A stretch of 64,000 bases of DNA from Candidatus Caldilinea saccharophila. Lineage in GTDB: Bacteria; Chloroflexota; Anaerolineae; Caldilineales; Caldilineaceae. The translations under genes were made by a program, and so were the position numbers. The notes under the pieces were generated by a model. The model did not search any database, was not told the origin of the DNA, and was given only the letters and a program-made list of their open reading frames with translations. Positions 1 through 12,187 of the stretch are shown here, piece after piece. Each line of letters opens with the position of its first letter. Positions within the stretch are counted from its first letter, which is position 1. Location of the stretch: NCBI GenBank assembly GCA_016710365.1, contig JADJVW010000060.1:7471-71470 (forward strand), given 5' to 3'.

Positions 1-4371
<4,371 letters not shown>

Positions 4372-4417
4372 AAAAGAACTCCTCATCACAAATGAGAATA
4401 TAAATGGTTGCCTTTTG

Positions 4418-4686
4418 TTAGGCTGCTTCTGCGTCGATTCCATCTCAACCATCGATGTTCCGATTTCAAACAGGAAATCTGGGGACATATCCGCCCCATT
4501 GCTCCAGACGATAGTGTCAATATCTTTATCTACACGAACTGTCTTGAAGTAGGCAATATCCTTCAGCGGCTCGAAGATTTCGCCGTCAAGGTGAGGTTCT
4601 AAATCAACAAGCCGACTACTTCCATCTTCAAATTCAAGGAGCAGTTGGTATCCAGCTCGATAAGTCACAGCTCGTACAAAATGCAT
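4418..4686 (-). CDS. DUF2442 domain protein
   Basis: Small DUF2442 protein (about 85-90 aa) with the family pattern 'LLLEFEDGSSRLVDLEPHL', 'YFKTVRVDKDIDTIVW' and 'NGADMSPDFLFE'. Function is unknown; DUF2442 genes commonly sit next to DUF4160 genes in toxin-antitoxin-like pairs, and a DUF4160 gene ends 12 bases upstream here. AAGGAG overlapping the upstream stop precedes the ATG. As written, the frame has no stop and runs into the signal peptide of the macroglobulin gene, which has its own ribosome site. A one-base shift near 4440 would give '..EMGIDAEAA' and a TAA at 4418-4420, which I take as the real end. Base composition is more AT-rich than the flanking genes. Confidence 0.7.
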
Positions 4687-4698
4687 GGTTTTCTCTCC

Positions 4699-4959
4699 TT
4701 ATTCCAGAGGGGCGATGTCTTTTATACGTTTTTTCACTTTCGCAAGCTCCCAGTCTTCCATCAAGTCTTGCCGATGCTCAAAAGCCCACTCTAAAACCAA
4801 TCCAGTCACCCGTTTAGGGAGTTGTCCTTCGATAAGTTGCAGTTCGTTGATCGAAAAAACTCCGGTCTGTCCTGCATATTTAGCGTGAAAATGTGGAATG
4901 CCATGTTCTTTATAATACATCGCAATGACGATGCCGAAGAACCTGCTGATTTCAGGCAT
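4699..4959 (-). CDS. DUF4160 domain protein
   Basis: DUF4160 protein of 86 aa starting at MPEISRFFGIVIAMYY, with the family core 'GIPHFHAKYAG' (residues about 20-30) and 'GLVLEWAFEHRQDLMEDWEL'. The open frame extends to 5046, but the upstream residues fall in a repeat element, and the family begins at the ATG at 4959. It is paired with the DUF2442 gene just downstream. The pair separates pbpC from the macroglobulin gene, which are adjacent in many bacteria, and looks like an inserted accessory module. No catalytic role is established for this family; toxin-antitoxin function is inference from the pairing. Confidence 0.75.
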   Translation of the reverse strand: MPEISRFFGIVIAMYYKEHGIPHFHAKYAGQTGVFSINELQLIEGQLPKRVTGLVLEWAFEHRQDLMEDWELAKVKKRIKDIAPLE

Positions 4960-4985
4960 GGACAACCTCTGTCGATCAACGGATG

Positions 4986-5133
4986 TTAGAAACTGTTTGA
5001 AAAGCCCTACCACGAAGCCACAAAGAGGCAAGAGGTGGGCGAACAAAGAGACGCTTTCACGTGCTGCTTTGTACTGCTTTGTGCCGCTTTGCGTGCTTCG
5101 GGTCTTAGTGGTTACTTTTCAAACAGTTTCTTA
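4986..5133. repeat. Word-iterated palindrome, CACAAAG/ACGAAG family
   Basis: Inverted repeat with near-perfect outer arms of about 17 bp: AGAAACTGTTTGAAAAG at 4988 and CTTTTCAAACAGTTTCT at 5116. Inside lie degenerate 'accacgaagccacaaag' on the left and its complement on the right ('gctttgtgccgctttgcgtgcttcg'). Related copies lie at 58977-59098 and 60371-60476. It occupies the gap between pbpC and the DUF4160 gene. Confidence 0.75.
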
Positions 5134-5181
5134 GAAATTGCGGCCATTAAGCGCGCTATCTTCCAAGGCAGGTAATACTTC

Positions 5182-7860
5182 TTATGGCGACTGGTTACTC
5201 TGAAACGCGTCCACCCGGATCGATGCGTCCCCTGACCGAACGGTGGCCGCCCCCGCGACCGGCTCGCCCTCGATCCAGAAGCGATGCGCGCCGAGCTGCA
5301 TCTCCCACCAACTGCTGATACGCGCGGCGTCTTGCAGCGTCGCAAGCACTTTGCCGTCAACCATCAGCCGCAGCGTCGCCCACGAACTGCCATTCGCAGT
5401 CAGCCCTTCGATGCGCAAGCGCTGGCTGCGCGCCGGCAGGCCAGGATGCAATTGATAAGCTGCAAAGCTGTCCGGCTGGGTCAACATCAGCGGCGCTGTT
5501 GTCTCTTTAAGATAGACGTTGGCGGTTCTCTGAAAGTTTCCATCCGTTGCGCCGACAGGATTGGCCGCCATCTGCATCGCCACGGCAGGCGGCGCGATGG
5601 CAATGCCCTGCGCCGTCATCCAGTCGTGATAGATGGGCGGCAGCAACCAGAAGACTTTGGCGCCGCGGCGATTTTCCGGCGTGGCTGCCGTGGCAGGCAA
5701 TCCCGTCGCCAGGTCGAGTTCAACGCGGCGGAACTGATCGTCCGGCTGCGCGGGCTGTGTGCCGTCGATGAATAGCTCGCGGCGCGTGCGCGGGCAGTCG
5801 GGCGTGGGCAACATCCCGCTCGGCGCGCAGATCTCGACCGCAACCAGCCCCTCTGGCTGGGCAAAGGCGCGCGGCGCGCGCGGGTGCGCCAGCCGCATAA
5901 GATCATGCCAGATCGGCCCGGCGCCGTCCACACCGCTGACGCCGGCCATCGCCGCGTTGTCGGCGTTCCCCACCCACACGCCGACCAGCCGCTGTGTGGA
6001 ATATCCGACGGTCCAGTTATCGCGCCAGTCGGTCGTCGTGCCCGTTTTTGCGGCGGCCGGGAAAGGCAGATTGAGCACCGAGTTGACGCCAAACGCCGGT
6101 GCACGCGCCACGTTGTCGGCAAGGATGTCGGTGATGAGGTACGCGGTTTGGGGGGAGAGGATCGGTTGGCCGGGGGAGTGGAGATTGCGGGATTGCGGGA
6201 TTGGGGGATTGGGGGATTGCGGCGCGTCTGCGTCCCGCTCTCCAATCTCCAATCTCCCAATCTCTAAATCTCTCAATCCCTCTATTCTCAAAACCGCCCG
6301 CGGCGTCAGCGTCAGCCCGTCGTCGAAAATGCCATACGCCGCAGTCAGATCCAACAGGCGCACGTCGCCGCCGCCCAGCGTCAGCGCAAGGCCGTAGCGA
6401 CCGGTGAAGGTATCGATGCCGGCCTGACCGGCAAGCTGGCGCAGCGTTTCCACGCCGATGCGGTCGAGCGTGGCGACGGCGGGAACGTTGTAGCTGTTCG
6501 CCAGCGCCGCGCGCACGCTCACCGGGCCATGGTACTGGCGGTCGTAGTTCTGCGGGCGATAGGGCGCCCAACTCCCGTCGACATTTTCGACTTGGAAAGT
6601 GGTCGGCAGGTCGGGCAGGATGCTGGCCGTGGTCAGCGGCGGCTGGCCGGCGCGTGCGCTCCAGCGCGGGTCGAGCGCGGCGGCGTAGGTGAAAGGCTTG
6701 ATCGCGCTGCCCGGCTGACGCTTCACCAGCGCCGCGTTGACGTTGCCGCTAATCGTCGCGCTGAAATAATCCGGGCTGCCGACCATGCTCAGAATCTCGC
6801 CGGTGGCGCTGTCGAGCACCACCGCGGCGGCGTTATCGACGCGGCGGCTGTGCGCGGCCGGGTCGTCGCACGCGGTGGCGCCCTGACAGGTCAACTGCGC
6901 CAGGCGACGCGTGACGGCTGCTTCCGCCTGGCGTTGCAAGTCGAGGTCGAGCGTGGTGTAGACGCGCAGCCCGCCTTCCCGCAGCCGCGCCGCGCCCACC
7001 TGCTGCACCAGGAGATCCTGCACATACATCACAAAGTGGGGCGCTTCGATGTCAAAGAGCCGCGAACGATATTGCAGCGGCTCGCGTGCGATCTCCTCCA
7101 TCGCGGCGACATCAAGATAGCCGGCCTCCTTCATCAGCCGCAGCACCGTGAGTTGGCGGCCTTTGGCGGCCGCTGGGTCGAGCAAGGGATTGTAGCCGGT
7201 GGGGTATTGCACCAATCCGGCCAGGAGCGCACATTCAGCGGTGCTCAGTTGCGCCGCGGGTTTTGCAAAGAAAATTTGCGCGGCCGCCTCCAAACCAAAG
7301 GCAAAATTGCCGTAATAAGTCTGGTTGAGATAAAGCGCCAGCAATTGATCTTTATCGTAGTGGCGCTCAAGCTGCCAGGCCAGATAAGTTTCGCGCAGCT
7401 TGCGCCGATAGCTGGTCTGGTAGCGCTCTGTTTCGCCCATGAGCAGGTTGCGCGCAAGCTGCTGCGTCAACGTGCTGGCGCCGGACGAGACGCCGCCGCT
7501 GCGCAGGTTTTGCCAGATTGCGCGCGCGATCGCCAGCGGGTCGACGCCAGGATGGTAGAAAAAGCGGCTGTCCTCGGTGGCGACCGTCGCCTGCACACAC
7601 GCACGTGGCATGTGGCTCAGGGTGAGATCAAGCTGCTTGCCGGCGTCGGGGTCAAGCACTTCGTAAAGCAACTTGCCGTTGCGGTCGAGAATCTGCGTCG
7701 TCGGCCGCGCGGTGCGCAATTCCAGCGCCGTCACCGCGGGTAGATCGGCCAGCAGCCCCTGGAAAATCATCAGGCTCATCAGCGCGACGATCGCCGTCCC
7801 CGCCAGCATCAGGCGCAGCGCATGTCGTTTGAACAGCGCAACCCATTTCCTACGCGTCAT
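5182..7860 (-). CDS. pbpC: Penicillin-binding protein 1C (bifunctional glycosyltransferase/transpeptidase)
   Basis: Class A PBP of 892 aa that polymerises and cross-links peptidoglycan at the outer face of the membrane. Order: N-terminal membrane anchor (residues about 15-37); GT51 glycosyltransferase with catalytic 'TEDSRFFYHPGVD' and 'GASTLTQQLARNLL'; transpeptidase with SxxK 'GSAIKPFTYA', SxN 'SYN' and KTG 'AAKTGTTTDWRDNW'; C-terminal BiPBP_C domain ('GSSWATLRLMVDGKVLATL'), typical of PBP1C. The transpeptidase domain contains an unusual stretch of about 35-40 residues (LEIGRLEIGERDADAPQSPN and beyond) encoded by an intergenic-type repeat at 6179-6290 inserted in frame just before 'LSPQTAYLITDIL'. 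It precedes the macroglobulin gene on the same strand, a pairing seen in proteobacteria (pbpC-yfhM). The frame is intact. Confidence 0.95.
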   Translation of the reverse strand: MTRRKWVALFKRHALRLMLAGTAIVALMSLMIFQGLLADLPAVTALELRTARPTTQILDRNGKLLYEVLDPDAGKQLDLTLSHMPRACVQATVATEDSRFFYHPGVDPLAIARAIWQNLRSGGVSSGASTLTQQLARNLLMGETERYQTSYRRKLRETYLAWQLERHYDKDQLLALYLNQTYYGNFAFGLEAAAQIFFAKPAAQLSTAECALLAGLVQYPTGYNPLLDPAAAKGRQLTVLRLMKEAGYLDVAAMEEIAREPLQYRSRLFDIEAPHFVMYVQDLLVQQVGAARLREGGLRVYTTLDLDLQRQAEAAVTRRLAQLTCQGATACDDPAAHSRRVDNAAAVVLDSATGEILSMVGSPDYFSATISGNVNAALVKRQPGSAIKPFTYAAALDPRWSARAGQPPLTTASILPDLPTTFQVENVDGSWAPYRPQNYDRQYHGPVSVRAALANSYNVPAVATLDRIGVETLRQLAGQAGIDTFTGRYGLALTLGGGDVRLLDLTAAYGIFDDGLTLTPRAVLRIEGLRDLEIGRLEIGERDADAPQSPNPPIPQSRNLHSPGQPILSPQTAYLITDILADNVARAPAFGVNSVLNLPFPAAAKTGTTTDWRDNWTVGYSTQRLVGVWVGNADNAAMAGVSGVDGAGPIWHDLMRLAHPRAPRAFAQPEGLVAVEICAPSGMLPTPDCPRTRRELFIDGTQPAQPDDQFRRVELDLATGLPATAATPENRRGAKVFWLLPPIYHDWMTAQGIAIAPPAVAMQMAANPVGATDGNFQRTANVYLKETTAPLMLTQPDSFAAYQLHPGLPARSQRLRIEGLTANGSSWATLRLMVDGKVLATLQDAARISSWWEMQLGAHRFWIEGEPVAGAATVRSGDASIRVDAFQSNQSP
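6179..6290. repeat. GAGATTGG-family palindrome inserted in frame inside pbpC
   Basis: Left arm is several iterations of 'gggattg/ggagattg', right arm is 'ccaatctc/cccaatctct' iterations, with a short GC-rich centre (cgcgtctgcgtcccgc). The same family is intergenic at 41401-41495 and 52070-52200. Here it lies within the transpeptidase coding region without breaking the frame, adding about 37 residues in the variable segment between 'AVLRIE' and 'SPQTAYLITDIL'. Confidence 0.8.
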
Positions 7861-8166
7861 CTACATTTCTCCTACGCTGAGTAACGGCGCGCACAGGGGA
7901 ACTTGTTCCCGCAAATGGGTGATCTTCCCCATGCACGCCCTATATTCCCCAAAGATTCACCCCATCACGTTTACTGAATTTTCTTGGATGAACGCCCCAT
8001 CTTTGTAGGGGAGCCCAATCGGCAAATAGGGAGGCAAGATGGGGCGCAGGCTGGATGTTGGCGCGCATCAAACGTGCTAAGGTGGATGCAAGCGAATTGA
8101 GGCCGAGACGACGCCCATTTACGAGGCGCGGAGAAGGCTCCAAAGTGACACTCGAAGGGGGCAAGC
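7861..8166. promoter_or_regulatory. Divergent intergenic region with two dyads
   Basis: 306 bases between pbpC (minus) and the small membrane gene (plus), presumably carrying promoters for both. A 14-bp dyad GGGAACTTGTTCCC lies at 7897-7910, close to the pbpC start. An 11-bp perfect inverted repeat (CGCCCCATCTT at 7993-8003, AAGATGGGGCG at 8036-8046) encloses 32 bases. No -10/-35 pair stands out, and I see no gene in it. Confidence 0.4.
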
Positions 8167-8292
8167 ATGACGCTTTACGAGTTTTCCATCATTGCACTGG
8201 CGTTGACTGTGCTGGGCGCGTTGCGTTTTGGGGTGCCGGCGCTGGTGATGTGGCTGGTCAATATGTTCAGTCATCGCTACACGCACGCATGA
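8167..8292 (+). CDS. Small single-span membrane protein, 41 aa
   Basis: Short open frame MTLYEFSIIALALTVLGALR... ending ..NMFSHRYTHA. AAGGGGG is placed 5-6 bases before the ATG, a strong ribosome site. About 25 consecutive hydrophobic residues form one transmembrane helix, followed by a short positively charged tail. It stands about 150 bases upstream of the hexaheme cytochrome gene on the same strand and may belong to that membrane complex. Family not recognised; the coding call rests on the ribosome site, the composition and the position. Confidence 0.5.
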   Translation: MTLYEFSIIALALTVLGALRFGVPALVMWLVNMFSHRYTHA

Positions 8293-8375
8293 TCTGGTTG
8301 AAAGCGATGGATGTGCACTTGTTGCGCAGGTTTTTAATTTTCATCCGGGAGTTGGGTGCGGGGTGCGAACACAAC

Positions 8376-8394
8376 GTCGGGCTGACAGCCCGAC
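8376..8394. repeat. Short hairpin GTCGGGCT-GAC-AGCCCGAC
   Basis: Perfect 8-bp stem with a 3-base loop, followed by CTACG. It lies between the small membrane gene and the cytochrome gene, with no T-run, so it is not a classical terminator. A similar GC-rich hairpin with a GTAG flank occurs at 45603-45624. Confidence 0.6.
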
Positions 8395-8438
8395 CTACGC
8401 GACAAATTTCTGGATAAACCGGTAGTTAGGGGTAATTT

Positions 8439-9300
8439 ATGGGGCAACGAACAACTCTGCACTTAAATCGGTGGTATGTGCTGTGCGCGCTGCTGCTGGC
8501 TTGTGTATGCTGTCTGGCATTTACGCCGACGGCCAGGGCGCAGACGCAGACGGATGAAGAAGGCTGTGGCTGTCACAGCATCGAACGTGAAACGTGGGAG
8601 ATGTCCACGCATGGACAGATCAGCGAGCATGGGGCGCCAGTGACAACGTGTGAGACCTGTCATGGCGCCTATACGCGCGGGCACCCTGAGGAAGATATGA
8701 TTCCGCTGGACAGCGATTCCTCGGTCTGTATTGAATGCCACGCGGAGATCTCGCACAACTGGGAAGACACCGTGCACGCCGAGGCTGGCGTCCAGTGCAT
8801 TAGCTGTCACATGGCGCATTCGCAGGATTTGCGGCTCAGCGAGAAGACCCTCTGCGAGAGCTGCCACCGCGACGCGCTGGATGACTCGCTGCACACGGCG
8901 CACTGGCTAGGTGATGTCGCGTGCACTGACTGCCACATGGTCGATCAAGTCCCGGCAGTGGGCGAGCAGCTTGCCGCCGCCGACCCAGCGTTGGCCGTGC
9001 TGACCGCACCGCGACATGATTTTGTCGCCATCGCCAGCCAGAACTGTCTCGACTGTCACGCCGAACAGGTGCGCACCACTTCCAGCGGGGCAAGCGAAAA
9101 TGCGCTGCGTCGTCACGACGTGATCGAAGCCGCTGCGGAAGCGCCGGCCTTGCGCGCCCAGTTGAATCAGGCAGAGCAGGCCCGCACGCACCACCTTTTT
9201 CGTCCCGATGAGCCTTGGCTTTGGCGTGAGCATCGGCGGCTTGTTGGGCATCGCGTTCGTTCTAGTGGCGGCGCGCTGGGGCCGGAAAGGGGGCCTGTGA
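8439..9300 (+). CDS. Hexaheme c-type cytochrome with C-terminal membrane anchor (frame broken)
   Basis: Exported multiheme cytochrome. A signal peptide (residues 1-35, cleavage near 'ARAQT') is followed by six CXXCH heme sites (CETCH, CIECH, CISCH, CESCH, CTDCH, CLDCH) and a degenerate 'CGCH' near residue 44. As written, the frame runs into the next gene and looks like a cytochrome-ferredoxin fusion. However, the +1 frame from about 9195 encodes a clean membrane helix (FFVPMSLGFGVSIGGLLGIA..) ending at TGA 9298-9300, which overlaps the ATG of the next gene. I therefore place a one-base indel between about 9158 and 9200 and treat these as two genes. Likely role: electron transfer between the membrane quinone module encoded downstream and a periplasmic or extracytoplasmic partner. 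Confidence 0.8.
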
Positions 9301-10322
9301 TGGAGCGCAAAGCTATCACGACCACGACGACGCAGCCCCAGAGTAATCAGCTGTCTCCTGCGTGCGAGCTGCTCAACCGACGTGAGTTTGTGCGGCGCGC
9401 GGGGCTGGGCCTCGCGGCGGCCGCTACAGGCAGCGTGCTGGCGGATCGCAAGCCGGCGCAGGCTTCTAACGCCGCACCCGATGCCGAAACCGCTGACGAG
9501 GCGGTGGGCGTGCTGATCGACCTCACGCGCTGCACGGGCTGTAACTCCTGTGCGTTGGCGTGCAAGGTCGCCAACGACATGCCAAACCCGGAAACGCCGC
9601 CACAGGCTTTGAGCAGCAAGGCGCTTACCTACGTGGCCACAGAAGCGGACGCCGCAGGACAGCCCACTTACGTCAAACGCCAATGCATGCACTGCCTGCA
9701 TCCGGCGTGCGTCTCGGCGTGCACCGTCGGCGCGCTGCGCAAAACCCCGGAAGGGCCGGTGGTCTACGATGCGCAAAAATGCATCGGCTGCCGTTACTGC
9801 CAATATGCCTGTCCCTTTGGCGTACCTACGTATGACTGGGACAATCCACTGGGGCTGATCCATAAATGCCAACTGTGTTTTCAGCAGCGTGCGGCCGAAG
9901 GACAGCCGCCCGCCTGTGTGGCGGCATGTCCCAACGGCGCGTTGCGCTTTGGCAAGCGCAACGAATTGCTGGCGCAGGCGCACGCGCAGATCGCACGCCG
10001 CCCGCAATCCTACATCGATCACATCTACGGCGAGCACGAAGCGGGCGGCGCCTCGATGCTCTATCTCTCCGCCGTGCCTTTTGCGCAATTGAATTTCCCG
10101 CAACTGGCCGGTGGGACGATCTCACAGACAGCCGAAACCGTGATGGGCTTGACGCCGGCGCTTGCGCTCAGCGTTGCCACACTGGCGACCGGACTGCATC
10201 TGATCCTGCGCCGCCGGCAGCTTAAGGCAGACGAGGCGGCGGCGGTTCGGGCGGACGAGACGTCCGCGCCCCAGGGGGATGAAGCCGGGCGCGTGGCGTG
10301 GCAGGAAAAGAAGGAGAATTGA
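9300..10322 (+). CDS. Tat-exported 4Fe-4S ferredoxin subunit (HybA/DmsB/NrfC-like)
   Basis: Four-cluster iron-sulfur subunit of about 340 aa. The Tat signal is 'NRREFVRRAGLGLAAAATG', followed by ferredoxin Cys motifs: CTGCNSCALAC, CMHCLHPACVSAC, CIGCRYCQYAC and CQLCF with a later CVAACP. A C-terminal hydrophobic helix (ALALSVATLATGLHLIL) anchors it, as in HybA. The ATG at 9300 overlaps the upstream TGA. It passes electrons between the NrfD-type quinone subunit encoded next and the hexaheme cytochrome encoded before. No molybdopterin, hydrogenase or nitrite-reductase catalytic subunit lies in the window, so the terminal partner is unknown. Confidence 0.9.
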   Translation: MERKAITTTTTQPQSNQLSPACELLNRREFVRRAGLGLAAAATGSVLADRKPAQASNAAPDAETADEAVGVLIDLTRCTGCNSCALACKVANDMPNPETPPQALSSKALTYVATEADAAGQPTYVKRQCMHCLHPACVSACTVGALRKTPEGPVVYDAQKCIGCRYCQYACPFGVPTYDWDNPLGLIHKCQLCFQQRAAEGQPPACVAACPNGALRFGKRNELLAQAHAQIARRPQSYIDHIYGEHEAGGASMLYLSAVPFAQLNFPQLAGGTISQTAETVMGLTPALALSVATLATGLHLILRRRQLKADEAAAVRADETSAPQGDEAGRVAWQEKKEN

Positions 10323-10325
10323 CCC

Positions 10326-11511
10326 ATGGCAATTCGTGGCGCATCGTTGCGTGCCAACGCTTCCACCACCGCAACCGAGCTTGTCTGGCCGGCGATCCGG
10401 CGGTTCGACATCCTGTTGGGCGTGCTGGGCTTTTTGACGCTGGCCGGTGTGGTGGCCGGCGTGGGACGCCTGCTGCTCGGGCTGGGCGCAACCACCGGCC
10501 TGAGTGACGTGTATTCGTGGGGCATCTGGATCGGCTTCGACTTTGGGCTGATCGCCTTTGCCGGCGCCGGTTTCACGATGGCCGCGGTGGTGCACGTCTT
10601 TCATCGCGAGCACTATCACGCGGCGCTGTGGCCCGCGATCCTGGCCGGGTTGATGGGCTACACGGCTGTGCTGGCGTTGCTGGTGCTCGACTTAGGGCGG
10701 CCTGATCACTTCTACAACTTCATCCTTTACTGGAACGTGCATTCGCCGCTTTTCGAGATCAGTTGCTGCGTGCTGTTCTACACAACGGTATTGGTGCTGG
10801 AAACCAGCCCGAACTTCCTGGGCCGCCTGAAGTGGCGCTGGATCAATCCGCTGCTCAAGGGAATCCGCTGGATGATGCTGCCGGTGACGATCATCGGCGT
10901 GACGCTCTCGACGCTGCATCAGTCGACGCTGGGCACGCTTTACCTCAACATGCCGCATCGTCTGCATCCGCTGTGGTGGACGCCATTCCTGCCGATTCTG
11001 TTTTATCTGTCTTCGATCATGGCCGGTTTGAGCCTCGCCACACTGGCCCCGCGCTGCCATGCGCATTTTGCACCGGCCGGAAGATTGTACAGTGGTGCAC
11101 GGCCTGTGTCGCATGGTGGCGGGGTTCGGCATCGTGTACCTTGTGGCCAAAGTAGCCGAAGTCTGGTGGGCGGGCGAGGCTGCGCTGCTGTGGACAGGGT
11201 CCGCGGCGCTGCTGTGGTGGGCAGAGTTGGCGATCGGCGTCGTGGCGCCGGTTACGCTGTGGCTGATCCTGCCATTGCGCCGATCCAGCGCCGTGCAATG
11301 GATCACACCAAGCCTGGTGCTGGCTGGGGTGCTGATGAATCGCTTCGACGCCACCCTGTACGCACAAGTCGTACGCACGGTGGGGGCGGTCTATACGCCT
11401 CATGTGCTGGAGTGGATCTCAACGGTTGGCATTCTGGCCGCGGCGCTGCTGGCCTGGATCATCGGTATACGCTTCTTCAGCGGTGATGAAGCCGAGCATT
11501 CTACGCATTGA
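10326..11511 (+). CDS. NrfD/HybB/PsrC-type integral membrane quinone subunit (frame broken)
   Basis: Polytopic membrane protein of about 395 aa. AAGGAG lies 11 bases before the ATG at 10326. Typical features: 'SWGIWIGFDFGLIAFAGAGF' early, 'LDLGRPDHFYNFILYWN' in the middle, and HybB-like 'STLHQSTLGTLYLNM'. The first frame loses homology at about 11055-11090 and the second frame (from 'DCTVVHGLCRMVAGFG') continues to the stop at 11511, so one indel is likely. With the ferredoxin and cytochrome genes it forms a quinol oxidation or quinone reduction module of the NrfCD/HybAB type. Confidence 0.85.
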
Positions 11512-11520
11512 AAACAATCT

Positions 11521-11618
11521 TTGACGTAGAGAGGCACAGAGAAAACGCAGAGGATTGCTGGCAAAAAGCTTTTCGTTTTTCCTCTGCGAATCTCCGCCAC
11601 GCTGCGCCTCTCCGTCGA
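11521..11618. repeat. Word-iterated palindrome, GCAGAGG family
   Basis: Begins about 10 bases after the nrfD-type stop with TTGACGTAGAGAGGCACAG. The left arm iterates 'agag-cgcag-agg' words; the right arm (cctctgcg, ctgcgcctctccgtcga) is their complement. Other copies: 34228-34332, 57796-57894, half elements at 12088 and about 18158. Confidence 0.8.
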
Positions 11619-11689
11619 GAAAGTTCCTTTTAATCGACTTTTTAGCACGTGATTTGCAACAGAGCGGGTGGAAAGTAAGAGGACATGCA

Positions 11690-12076
11690 ATGGACGTTTT
11701 GATGGAGACGCTTGCTCTGATCAGCCTCTTTATTTTGCGGCTGGGCATACCGATTGCCGTTACTGTGGCGATTGCTGGCGGGCTGCGCCGGCTTGACGTG
11801 CGTTGGCAAGCGGAGGCCGATGCCCAGCGCACCAGCCGTGCGGTAGCCGCGGGATTGGTTTCGTCGGCTGCCGTGGCTTCGCCGATGACCGCTGAGCATT
11901 CCTGTTGGGAACACAACACCTGCCCGCCCAAAACGCGCAATGCCTGCGCAGCGTGCACCTGCACCGACATCCCCTGCTGGATGGCGCGGCTGCGCGCCGA
12001 TGGTAAATTGCCAGCCCGCTGCTACGGGTGCGCTTTATTCCGCACGCGGCCAGCCGTACAACCCGTCACCGCCTGA
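11690..12076 (+). CDS. Membrane-anchored cysteine-rich protein, 128 aa
   Basis: An N-terminal membrane helix (residues about 5-30, LALISLFILRLGIPIAVTVA) is followed by a soluble region with eight cysteines spaced C-x5-C-x7-C-x2-C-x-C-x4-C ... C-x2-C. That pattern suggests a metal or iron-sulfur site. AGAGG precedes the ATG at 11690. It follows the NrfD-type gene on the same strand, separated by a palindromic repeat, and is plausibly an accessory of that electron-transfer module. I do not recognise a named family; the metal-binding idea is inference from the cysteine spacing. Confidence 0.65.
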   Translation: MDVLMETLALISLFILRLGIPIAVTVAIAGGLRRLDVRWQAEADAQRTSRAVAAGLVSSAAVASPMTAEHSCWEHNTCPPKTRNACAACTCTDIPCWMARLRADGKLPARCYGCALFRTRPAVQPVTA

Positions 12077-12087
12077 AAGTTGCCGGC

Positions 12088-12183
12088 TTGACGCAGAGGC
12101 GCGGAGAACGCAGAGGTTCGCAGAGTAACGATAACAGCGTTTGATCCGCGTGTATCCGCCCAATCCGCGTCCTCCGCGTTCCA
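12088..12183. repeat. Chimeric palindromic element: GCAGAGG left half joined to CCGCGT right half
   Basis: The left half is 'ttgacgcagaggcgcggag..cgcagag' (GCAGAGG family). The right half is 'atccgcgtgtatccgcc..atccgcgtcctccgcgtt', the right arm of the CGCGGAT family seen complete at 42001-42080. Neither half has its own partner here. It lies between two convergent genes and reaches to within a few bases of the response regulator stop. Confidence 0.7.
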
Positions 12184-12187
12184 TCGT

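Noticed and set aside
6529..7743. 404-codon plus-strand frame antisense to pbpC
   Set aside because: Arg/Ala/Gly-rich shadow of a conserved gene; no domain or ribosome site.
7897..7910. GGGAACTTGTTCCC as a LexA box
   Set aside because: GAAC and GTTC are separated by two bases, not four as in the common bacterial SOS box; kept only as an unexplained dyad.
8439..10322. Apparent cytochrome c-ferredoxin fusion protein of 627 aa
   Set aside because: The linker is not protein-like, an alternative frame encodes a membrane helix ending in a TGA that overlaps an ATG, and the second part starts with its own Tat signal. Two genes plus one indel explain it better.
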